The notes under the pieces were generated by a model, which worked only from the letters and a program-made list of their open reading frames with translations, had not been told where the DNA came from and made no database searches. From Pithys albifrons albifrons (lineage: Eukaryota > Chordata > Aves > Passeriformes > Thamnophilidae): a DNA stretch of 64,000 nt. Location of the stretch: NCBI RefSeq assembly GCF_047495875.1, contig NC_092464.1, forward strand, positions 6,792,737-6,856,736. Reading direction: 5' to 3'. Made by a program: the position numbers and the translations under genes. Positions 24,351 through 34,800 of this stretch are shown here, one piece after another. Positions within the stretch are counted from its first letter, which is position 1. The number at the start of each line of letters is the position of its first letter.

Positions 24351-26084
24351 GGTCCCATTGTGCCTCTGTCCCACAGCAGCTGCACACTGAACAAAGACAT
24401 CAAGGAACAGGGACTGGGGCTTATTGGAGTTGTGGAAGGAAACACAGGCACAGGAGGAAAGTTGAAGGGAAGGGTTCAACAGTTGTTGACTTATGAGCAT
24501 GCTCAGAACACATGAAAAGCAGCTGAAACCTAAAGGTTTTCTCAAAGGTACCTGCACAGGCATTTCTGCCTCTGATTATCCACTGTGCTGGCTTCCAATA
24601 GCACCAGAATCACTAAGCTAATTGCACTGTAAAAGTAACAGCCTATGAAATTTTTAATGGAGCACATTGTACTTACAATTTTTTTCCTCTATGGTTCAAT
24701 ATACTTCAATATCTCTTCTCTCTTCCAGTGTTGGATTCAGGCTGACAGTGGATATATACAATTGCTTTTCTCCACGCCATAAAGACTGCATTGCAAGACG
24801 GGTCCATTTTCCAACTGGATCCAGGCAGCTGAGGGCCACAGCTGGATACTCAAATGTTCTAAGGAACGTCTAAAAATACTTCTTCACCATCAAATTCCTG
24901 ATAGATACGTGAAGCAATCATTTATCACTAGTCACAGAGTTTGGACATCCCTCTGCTATGGCATACCACAAAGTGAGGACAAAAGGCAGTGGTTCTTGTA
25001 CAGGAAGGCATGGCTGCAGACCTTCTACTGCTCCTCCAGGGAAAATACACCTGGGAAGGGAAAAAGCAGAAAATATTTGAAGAGTTAATGTCAGAGATGG
25101 AAGTAAAGCATTAATTAAGGCAGGAGAAGGACAAGTTCTAAAGGCAACATGGACCACTGTCTTAGAATGTAGTATAAGAGTACTGGTGAGGGCCAAACTC
25201 AAGGGAAGGCTGCAGGCATCAGGAATTTTTCTACACACCTCTTAGGTCCAAAGCTGCCACATCTCACGAGCACTGGCAGCTCCCAAAGCTGACAACAACT
25301 TGACATTGGCTGGTGGTTGGTTGTGCCTCTTGAGTAGAAATGAATCATCCTGTGCTGGTGCTGATGTCCAAGAGAGCAAGAGAGACGCAGCAGCAATCAG
25401 ATCCTACAGATCCATCTTAGCCAATGCTTCATGGGGTTGAGAATATAAGCATCCATCTTCCTCCTAAAGCACAGCACTCAGGGTCACACAAGTGCACAAA
25501 CATGGCTGATGGAAGAGAAGAAGGAGGAGAATAATGTGATGTATTGGAGCTCTGCATATGGAGCAGAGGGAGCCAAGAAGCTCAGGGGTCCACAGATGTT
25601 TCTCATAAGACTTCAAAATGAAACATCCTCTCAGATGTTTCATATCAATATCATGAAGTTCCTATTCCCTCAGAGATAACTGAGTGGTTCACTTTCCACA
25701 CTGCCTCAAAAAATTCCTGGATGAAAAATTCCAGCTCCAGTCAGTCCTAAATATTAGCAGATAGGCCGGGAATTGTCTACAGACCACACCTCCACTGGCC
25801 TAAGTCCTTTTAGAAGAGGTGGGATCCACAAACACAAGTGGAGTGTGTCACAAAAGAAAGAGAGCACAGAGAAAGAGCAAGCAAAAAAATGATGAAAGAT
25901 GCCCACCCCCCCAAATTAACAAGCACCCCAAGGTGCCATAAGTAACTTGATTTCCTGACTGAGTCAACCCTAAAAATGATCGTCTCCAGTCTGCACTGAA
26001 CAGATCATCACCAGATGAACAACGAGGGCTGCACTAATGCCACCCGTTTTCATGTCTGCAGAGAGCATCAATTTTAAAAGCCAT
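24351..26084. other. Non-coding stretch, no gene recognised
   Basis: Nothing was recognised apart from the small inverted repeat at 25618-25643. Short purine patches occur near 25855-25895. Confidence 0.55.
25618..25643. repeat. Small perfect inverted repeat (10-bp arms)
   Basis: ATGAAACATC at 25618-25627 is followed after six bases by its exact reverse complement GATGTTTCAT at 25634-25643. The right arm CAGATGTTTC is also present as a direct copy at 25593-25602. It could fold as a short hairpin; no function is implied. Confidence 0.8.
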
Positions 26085-26560
26085 AGTGGGAAGCTTGCGT
26101 TGCTAACTCACACAAACACACAATTTAGATATATTCTAATAGACAGCTCTGGCCCACGACATTCCTGCAGGTCAAAATTAAAATAAAAGGCAGAGACACA
26201 GTGTGCACCTCTGGTTAGACTGCTGGCTTGCTCAATGCAGAGGCAGCCTGCAGTTAATCAGCCCTCTTTCTCCACTAACTGTCACTGCAAACAAAGGAAT
26301 TAGCAGAAGGTCTGTAGGGAGCATTGAGATAATTTGGCTGGCTAAAGAAAAGAGAAAGAAAAGAAAAGCAAAACAAAATTACTGAGAAATTTACTTGCAC
26401 TGACCTCTCCATAAATATTTAGATATAATCATCATTACCTTGGAGTAAATTAAGTTATAAACAGTCTCCACAATTGCACATGATGAATGCGTATCGGCAT
26501 CAGAGAGCACTTTATTGCGAGTTAATGTGGAAACAGAGCACCTCAATCAATCAGGATGCA
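26085..26560. promoter_or_regulatory. Candidate conserved non-coding block
   Basis: AT-rich sequence with motif-like content and isolated CpGs at GCGTATCGGCATC and TTGCGAGTTAATG (about 26489-26525). A purine tract (26344-26376) divides it. No repeat similarity and no gene. The right half, 26390-26530, is the more convincing part. Inference from composition only. Confidence 0.25.
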
Positions 26561-29192
26561 GAGGAGCTGTCTGATGATATCAACCTATCTCAACCTATTC
26601 ATACAGGACACCGTACACTCACTCACCCACCCATATCCAGCCCCCATTCTTATTATATTAACAAATACATATTGAACCACAGAGGATAGCAAGATGTATG
26701 TTTGTGGAGCTGGAATAATGAGGGATATACAGTACACGTCCTCAGTCATGCAAGTGGTATTATTTATATTGTGGCAACATCTATGGTGACTGAGGATACA
26801 GCCTCCCTGTGATGGGCTCTGTGTACAAACACAGCCAAAAGCCATCTGTGTAGGATTCATCTGACTAGACACAGATATCCTCAACAGGGATGTTGGGCTA
26901 ATCACAGTCAGCTCCTTTCACAGCCAGATGAGAGAAATCAGCACTTTCCAAGCACAACTTTCCAGACCTATTTTAGACATCTAGTTTAAGAAGAGATGAA
27001 TCATGCCCTGGACTCCTTTGACGCCTTGGCTCAATCTCTGCAGACCCTTCGGGAGCCCCGGGTGACTCCTGCTGAAGTCAGCATCCACACTGCAGATGCC
27101 AATTTGATGAGACGAGTTCCATCCTTTCTGACCGAGACTTGAGGGTTTAGGGAAAGCAGACAACCACATGGCAAGCAAAAGGGAATAATATCTGAGCTAC
27201 ATTTTTTGATGTAAAGCCATGCGGCCTCCCAGGGCTGATGATTTCTCTGGCTTCAGAGATGAAGAGGAAAGCAGAAGAGTGTGTTACAGAGACTTGTGCT
27301 GCTCACACCTCACCTACCCCTTCACTTCCCATATGGGAACTGAGAGATGACAGATCATGAGCTCTACCTTCCCTCCAAGCCACAGAGGCTCATTCCCTGG
27401 CTCTTTCTGGCCCTTCATCTCCAGCTCCTGCCTATCCCAAGCTGGGGCAGTTGCACATTAGCCAGTGAGCTCTGCCATGGCACATCACCCATATACTGTT
27501 GCCAACACTCAACACATCCAAAACACAGACATGCCACACACACAAGACTGGTCCTGCAAATAAAGAAAGGGAGTTAGTCTATTGAGATAACTGATAATGA
27601 AAGCATTTCTCAGAAAAGAAGCATGATTTCAGTAAGATAGTGAGTCTTGTAAGAAGACAAAGATTTTATTTGCAGGGTACATGTGCCAGCGGTCTTAGGA
27701 AAATCTGTCTTCATCCAGTTTTTCACTTATTGGGAAAACTTTAATATGCCTTTTCCCACATAAACTGGAATGTCCAGTTCACAGTGATGCTCAACTTTTA
27801 TCTGCCATTACAAAACATCAACAATAGATTACTTGACAGTTGAAAAGTGCCAGACAGAGAAAATAATTAAAATGCAAACCAGGTGGGCTGAGAAGATTCT
27901 TCTCACGGGCAGGTATTTATAGAAAAGGTGAAAAAGAGACAACATAGCACTGTCTCTACCCTGTTACACGTTGAAGCAAAAATATTCTTCTTGTCTTCCT
28001 TGAGTATAGCCCAAATAGAGTAAACTACATCTTAGCCTGTAGCTGCCTCATTTCCTAAGCTGTGGGACCTTTCAAAAAGTGGTATCACAGATGCCTTTGC
28101 TGCTTTTGCACTAGCCCTGCCAGATTCTTCTGACAAGACCCCATCTTCTGTCAATGCTGCTCCTCAGAGCTACAACACTGACCCATAATCCGATAGTTAC
28201 CCAGCTCAGTAAATTATTGCAATTAAGCCCACTTCCCAGCTGCAGCCGAGCACAGCCTCCCAATGGGGCTCCCACCACCTCAACACAGCCCAGCAGAGCC
28301 ACCAAGCCCATTTTGCCAAACACTGCCTCATCCCTCCTGAGACAGTCTGAAGGGAAAGAAGGAAATTGCTAAATCTTTCAACACAAGGCAAAGACTTCTA
28401 TAGATTCCAAAAATCTATTGACAGACTCAGATCAAGGGCTTTTTAATTGAGTGAAGAATGTTAATTAGTAAATCTACTGACTTCTAAACACAGCAAGACC
28501 TAGGGCTTCAGATTACCATTGTGCAAGGACAAAGCAGCTTTCAAGAGAGAGCTTGTTCCTTTTCCTGTCCTACCCGCAAACACCAAAATCTATCGCAGCT
28601 AGTTTTGGAGATACATGGATGATGCAGTGGCAATTAGCCATTGCTTCTCTTTAGCTGAGGGAAGTGCTCAAAGGAGTCATCAAGGATGGTTATCTCTGGA
28701 AGGTGAAGAGGTCTGGAAAAAATACAAGGTGTTGCTAGAAAACAGAAAGATCAAAGTTAAAAGCATTTGGATGGATAAAATCGATGCAAAGATTATTACT
28801 TCTTAACATATAAATTACTGAAATGACTCCCATTTGCCTGCTTCCATGACTATATGAAAGAGGAGACCAGAGGCTTAGCTCCCAATACTTTAAATCATAA
28901 AAAATCCACCCATGTTTTAAGTTGTAATACATGAAGCACTTTTCCTGGAGAAACTGTGTGCAGACCAGCAGCAAAGGCTTTAAAACATGTTTGTTGTGGA
29001 ATCAGAAAAAAGAAGACATCAAACTGCAGCAGCTCAGCAGTGAAGGATTGCTGGGAAAGCAGAAACTAAAAAGGTAATAACAGGAAGATGAAGACAGGAG
29101 GAAGCAGCTTACCAAAGGGAATGCCTTGCTAGGGAAAGGCAACAGAGTTTATGGCCCTGCTCTTTATTAGCTGAGGAAGTCAACGCAAACTT
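26561..29192. other. Non-coding stretch, no gene recognised
   Basis: Unique sequence. A TTAATT-rich segment lies at 28440-28485. Open frames are short, lie on both strands and match no family. Confidence 0.55.
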
Positions 29193-29222
29193 GGGGGGGG
29201 GGGGGGGGGAGGAAGGAAGGGG
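29193..29222 (+). repeat. G17 homopolymer plus GGAA repeats
   Basis: Seventeen consecutive G residues (29193-29209) are followed by AGGAAGGAAGGGG. Such a run can form G-quadruplex structures and is prone to length change and sequencing error, so the exact number of Gs is uncertain. Confidence 0.95.
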
Positions 29223-30840
29223 CAGAATCTAGGAAAGGAAATAAAAAGGGGTTTAAGATTATTTTGATGATTTGAGGGCAGATTCATAGTGAACCTGAGT
29301 AGTGTCTAGGGATCTCACCTCTATTTCTAAAATTCCCTGATGTTTTCCCATGAAATGAGGGCTGGGAGGCAAGCGAGCACCATGTTTATGATGTGACACT
29401 CTACATTCTTTCCCGTGTATCCACCAACCAGCCAGCCCAAAAGATCTCTCCAGCTCCACTCAGCAAATGTCCAAAGCATCCTCAACTTTCACAGTTCCTA
29501 ACCCACTTTCCAGAGATGTGGGTAGTCCTTTTCCCAGCTGATCATTGTTGGTTACACACCATGGCCACATTTGCCCACCCAGAGACAACACTTTGGCCAA
29601 ACTGTGGTGTATTTGTGGAACAGGGGCACTGCACCTGAGAAGCCAGCTGCAATTTCTGACCAGAAGTGCAAAAGAGGAGGTGGTTGGGAGTGTGCAGGGA
29701 GGCTTCAGTCATGATGTCACACATCTATACCACCGAGACAGCTCCTTTCCTAGGAGCAACAGGATGGTATTTTGGAGATGCTTTAACACCCAGGGAGAGC
29801 TACAGACTGCCCACCATCAATAGGCAGCTTCTGGCCAAGTGCAACAACATCCAGCCTACCCTATTTTCCCACATCTATTCAGGAGAGGCCAGGAATATCT
29901 TGACATTAAACTTGTGCAGAGACATGGATAGGTGGGGACTGTGGATCAGCCTGAGAATCTTTAATGGCCTCAGATGGTAAGAAAACTTTTGCATTTCACT
30001 GTATAGACCAGCGATAGGGCAGGGCACTTTAAAAGATATCACATATGTTTAGATGTTTCTTTGGATGGCTAAAACAGATTAGGCCCCTGGTCCCTGCAAG
30101 GTCAGCATTTACAGAGCACAGTGAACAACATGACAGTCCCACAGTGACATCTGTCCTAGATGTAGCCTTTGCAGACATCCGCTTTACCTTTGTAAAGTGA
30201 CGCCCAAAGCTGACTCCAGATACCTCCTAAGTTATGGACAATTTTCAGCCTCTGATGGCATGGTGGCTCATCACCAACACAGAAAAGCATTATTTTATTT
30301 AAATCCTTCTTAATGGGGATTTATTGTGCTGTCCAGAAGGACAGACACTGGCAAAGCCAAAGGTTCTGCTGGCCTGTGTAGCATAACCTAGAGTTTAAAT
30401 AGAGACAGCATTCCCTGCATCAGCTCATCTCTTCAGATCTTACCTGAATCCTGCATCATGTATGAGACATCTGCACTACACGCTGGTGGAACAAATCTGT
30501 CAGCAGAACAAACGTGTGGGGACAAATCTATCCCTGTTCAACAGCAGTAGTGTTAACCCAGGGGACCATTTTTGGCCTGCCAGAGTCAAATGGGATTCAG
30601 AGCAAGTAGGTCCCTATATGCACCTTGGAAGACAAATGAATGACTAAAATAGCATTAGTGGAAGCAGGAGTGCCTGTTCAGTATGCTGAGATACACTAGT
30701 TCTGCTGTGGCAGTCACACAGCGTTTGGATTCAAATTACCACCAATCAGTTATGCCCTATACAAATCCATCCCCTAGTTAAAAAAAAAAAGCGCCAACAA
30801 AAACAAACCTTCTTAAAACCTATCTTGTGTTATGCCTTCA
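29223..30840. other. Non-coding stretch, no gene recognised
   Basis: Open frames between 29393 and 29980 overlap each other in two plus-strand phases and one minus-strand phase without family similarity. An A10 run lies at 30781-30790. A short AT-rich segment with TTATTTTATTTAAATCC lies at about 30288-30310. Nothing else was seen. Confidence 0.55.
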
Positions 30841-30935
30841 GGGCAAATTTGCTTTTATGAGCATGAATAATTCATGCATGTTCATTTATTATTAATTAAT
30901 ATTCCATGAACATGCATGGTTTATTCACCCAAACA
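30841..30935. promoter_or_regulatory. AT-rich inverted repeat, candidate regulatory element
   Basis: CATGCATGTTCAT (30873-30885) is repeated as its exact reverse complement ATGAACATGCATG (30906-30918) around a 20-base AT-rich spacer containing ATTAATTAAT. An outer pair, GAATAA (30865-30870) and TTATTC (30921-30926), lengthens the symmetry across a two-base mismatch. ATGCAT and TAATTAAT elements resemble binding sites of POU and homeodomain proteins, so a palindromic regulatory element is a fair guess. A chance hairpin cannot be excluded. Confidence 0.4.
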
Positions 30936-32819
30936 AAGCACTGCACCCCGCACACTCTCCCTGCAGCCCGACATTAGCCACGCACCACAGCGCAGCTGAC
31001 CAAGGCATCCAATCTGTACCATTTATCACCTCTTTCTCCCTAGAATCTACGAAGAGAGAACATTTTGACCCCTCTTGCTGGTCACTGACTTTATCCATTT
31101 CCAAGGCTGGAATAGGGCAATTCAGCTCTACTGAGCTTAAATATTTGGGAGAAGTTGAAATGTGACTGCAAGAGGGAGGCAATAAGAGGCATTTGCCTTT
31201 TCAGTGGGCTGTGCCAGACTGTACTCATGTCCATTTTGGAGAAACAATGCCAGGCACCATGCAAGATGCTGGTCTCCCCAGGTCATGCTGGGGTCTCTGG
31301 TCAGCTGGTCTATTTGGAGGGACTTATTCCTCATTCAGTGCCCTGTCACCAACAGCCACAGCAGCACTTCCCACATGGAACTTCCTTCTATCAGAGATAC
31401 TTCATTGCTTATGGCAGAGATACCATAAGCCATATGCCCATGGCAACCACATTTTCCTGCTGTGCAGGCATTTCACTGAGAGCACACTGGGTTACCCAGC
31501 AAAGCCAAGAAACAAATTAAAATATCTTTCATTTCAATATAGATTCTCATGTGCATTTACTCTGGCATCAGTCTGCACCATAGTGGGGCAGCTGGATTTT
31601 TCTCCTCAGTGTCCATCCTCTGAAGAGGCCACACTGCCTGGATTTTCTCCCAGTCCTGGATCTGCACCCTAACAAATGAGCAAAGCCTGCAGAGCCAGCA
31701 CAAAACATTGTTCATAGGCAGCTCCAGAAGAATCCCAGCTGTAGCCCTTAAAGCAAGATCAGACCTGACACTCATAGCTCTCTGCAGCCATCACCTTCTA
31801 TAGACTAGCAATCCACATGTTTAAGGGAAAAGCAGATCAGGGCTACCAACTGCTCCATAAAAATCATCACACACAGCACTGCCCTAACCACTGTCTCCAC
31901 ACCAGTTCCAGGAGAGCTTCTGGTGCCAGCCGACTCACTTGGATCAAATCACCACCCAGATCCTCATTTCCATTCCAGATGGTGCCCCCAAAACACCCCA
32001 CAAAAGGGTGTGTCACTCTTCAATCTTCACCTAGTAGAAGCAGCCCTGTCATGAAGCACTCCTGGATACTCTGATCATGTCCCAGGTCTCAAAACAACCA
32101 CCTCACCTGCATCCTCTGTGTTACAGCCATAACGATGCAGAACCAAGAGCTGGATTTTCTTTATTTGGACTCAAACATTGCAATCTCTTTATATGGTCAT
32201 ATGTGAATCCTGATTTGAAGCACAGGAATGCTGAGAGGAAATAGTAGAAAACTCCCTGTGCTTTAGATGCTGGAGCAGCTTCAAATCAGGAGTTAGCTGA
32301 AGCAAACAGAGGAGACAAAATTTTGGCATTTAATAAGGGCTAAAGTACAGTACAAAAAGAGAGGGGGAGAAGAGAGCATCACTTAGAAGAGATGTTTAGA
32401 TGGTACTACTCAGCAGAATGGGGTACCAACTAGAATGACAACAGGTCCCTTGATATTCTCAAAGTGGCACAAGCAAAAGAGAAATGAAAACCAACAGCAA
32501 TCTAATCAGTTTTAAATAGAACTGGGTTGAAATTACATGTCTAAAGCCAGATAAGCCAATCTTTGAGAGCCTGGAGCAGGGAGTGGAGACCAGGCATGAA
32601 GGTACACAATTTCCCTTGTTTCTCTGTGATGGTTTGAAACAAATGACCGTGTCCAAATTTCTCCAATCCTGGCCTTTTTTAGATCTGGACATGAAGTGCC
32701 TGATTCCAGTAAATACCTCGGGCACCCTCCTATAGTCTCAAATTGTTTTACCAATAGAGATAAGTTCAGAAACACTTTGGGAGTTACAGACAATTTAACA
32801 CGCAAGGGCTGCTCTGGGA
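30936..32819. other. Non-coding stretch, no gene recognised
   Basis: A 159-codon frame at 31193-31672 opens with TTG and overlaps other open frames on both strands; I do not regard it as a gene. Minus-strand frames at 32459-32805 likewise show no domain. No transposon end was recognised. Confidence 0.5.
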
Positions 32820-33115
32820 AAACTTAAAACTGTCATAATTCATCCTCCCCTTCCCCCGGTCCAGAAATGAAAGATTAAACCTAGGAAGATTTATTAAACT
32901 GGCATTTTAATAGAATTTTTAGACTTTCCGTGTTAATAGTTTAAATATAATTGAATTCCATGAAAGGGAGGAATACAGGATAGAATACAGTGTCCCCCAA
33001 CAATAAGAATGTTTTAAACACTGGGGCATATCATCAATGTATAATTTAGTCTTATTTGCATGGCCTTTAGAACTGGGAGTAACGAAAACACAAATCTAAT
33101 TAACAGAGTGAAAGA
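32820..33115. promoter_or_regulatory. Candidate conserved non-coding block with octamer
   Basis: A distinctly AT-rich unique segment with TAAT-type cores (for example ATTTATTAAACTGG and TGTTAATAGTTTAAATATAA) and a reverse octamer ATTTGCAT at 33054-33061. Few stop-free frames and no repeat similarity. The texture is that of vertebrate developmental non-coding elements, but conservation is untested. Confidence 0.3.
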
Positions 33116-34439
33116 AATGCCTCCACCAGCAAACTTGATCACAAGCTCCACTACCACACACCCACCCTCTGCAAGTTACAAACATGAAACAGATGGTAAG
33201 GGGACAAAAAAATAAAAGACATCACACGTCAGCTCTTGGAGAGAAAGAGGGGGGAAAAAGAGAGAGAAAGCAGAAGGGACAGGATGGATAACCATGCTAC
33301 TTGACGATGCAGCAATTAACTTGCTGAGGGTGGAATAATTCTTGCAGTGCCTCTCTGGTCAGAGCACTCTCCCAACTTAGCTAAGGAGTAGATGTATTGA
33401 GTGCAGTGGAGAGTAAACCCGTTTTCATAAATCCCAGCAGGTGTCCGTTTCGCTTTATAAGATTCATGTGAAAAATTGAAAATTCAGGTTTTTCCAAATG
33501 CATCTGTAATCAGCAGGCTGAGCCTCACAGGTCCCAAGAGGGAACTGATCACAGCACAAAGTAGGGTTTCACAGTCACACTGAGCTTCTCCACTGCATTT
33601 TTAAAGGTTAGACATTAATTCCTGATCAATACAAGGAACAGCAGGCTACCCCCTACTCCCACTATCAGAATTGTCTTACATTATTAACTGAGCCTTGGCT
33701 TTGTCCCAGAATTACTTCAAATCACAACCTGGAGCTGTAAGACAGAGTCTCACCAGAGCCAGAGCAGAGGGGGGTGAGAAAGGCCTTCCTCAATGCCTTC
33801 TTCCCCCATGCAGAGACAAATCTACGCTGTCCCGGGTCTTAGAGTTGAAGGTACAGTTTGTTGTGCTTAGCATGACATGTTCAAAAATAAACACTAAAAT
33901 CTGAAGTTTCTCCGTGTCTAGTTGGACCATAGAACCAGCTTTCCAAGTTAATCTTCACATTTGAATATCCCTTCCTTAACAATGTGCCACACTTTTTTGC
34001 TGGGTTCTTCTATGCCATAACCATTATGAATTTCTTTGGCAGCAACTCCCTTTAGTGCTGAAAACAAACTCAGTGTGTTCCAAGCATCAGATTTTCCAGC
34101 AATGCTGAAAAGAGGGATAGAAAAAAAAAAGAAAGAAAAAGGGCTACTCAACAGCCTTTGGTCATCAAAAATTTTCTGGACTTCATACATTTTGCTGTCA
34201 TTTGCTTTCCACTCTTATGATAGGCCGTGACTGCTCTCTTGTGATAATGCACTTTGACATGGTCTAGGTCAGTGGCAGGATGGATGCAAGTTGGTCCATC
34301 AGTTAGAGTTAGGACCAGGTTTTGATTACTGGTCATGCTGATTCCTCCCCCGTCTCTCTTTCCCTCTTGGTAACACTCCTGCAGCTTTGAAGGCTTCAGC
34401 TGCTGACTGTAAGATACCCCTGGACTTCAGGCAGTATTT
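33116..34439. other. Non-coding stretch with purine tracts
   Basis: A 33-base homopurine run lies at 33238-33270, and an A-rich run with A10 lies at 34121-34140. The segment 33420-33515 (with TTTCGCTTTATAAG and CCAAATGCATCTG) may be conserved non-coding DNA. No gene was recognised. Confidence 0.55.
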
Positions 34440-34800
34440 TGGGGAGGTTTTGGAAACCTTCACAGTTAGGCAGGCCTGGGTTCATTAGCATGCGCTTATT
34501 GTCTCATATTTTTTACTGCCTCTCTGCTGGGCTCATTTATTCCACTGAAATCAAACACAAGGATTCCCCCAAGGCATCCTTGTCAGATATGAAGTGACTG
34601 GGCTACACAACACACTCTTTCCAGGTACTGCAGCAGGTACAGGGAGGCTTACAATGGGTTTTGGTGTCGTATCAATTATCAAAGGGAAATTGATGAATAT
34701 CCCCTTTTGCTGAGTTAGAGTCTCCTGATGGCTAATGAGCATGAATAAAACGTTATGCAAATTAGTGGATGAGAAGGGAATTCTGGAACTGAACTTGAAT
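34440..34800. promoter_or_regulatory. Candidate enhancer-like block (octamer, TCF/LEF-like, TAAT cores)
   Basis: Visible motifs are ATCAAAGG at 34678-34685 (TCF/LEF type) inside ATCAATTATCAAAGG, CTAATGAGC, and an octamer fused to a homeodomain core, ATGCAAATTAG, at 34755-34765. No repeat similarity. Dense, mixed transcription-factor motifs in AT-rich unique DNA suggest an enhancer; this remains inference. Confidence 0.3.

Noticed and set aside
31193..31672. 159-codon plus-strand frame
   Set aside because: Starts with TTG, overlaps frames in another phase and on the other strand, and has no domain or low-substitution signature that I can see.
32625..32650. TGTGATGGTTTGAAAC as a possible retroviral LTR start
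   Set aside because: No matching LTR end, no poly(A) signal at a proper distance, no primer-binding site and no second copy in the window.
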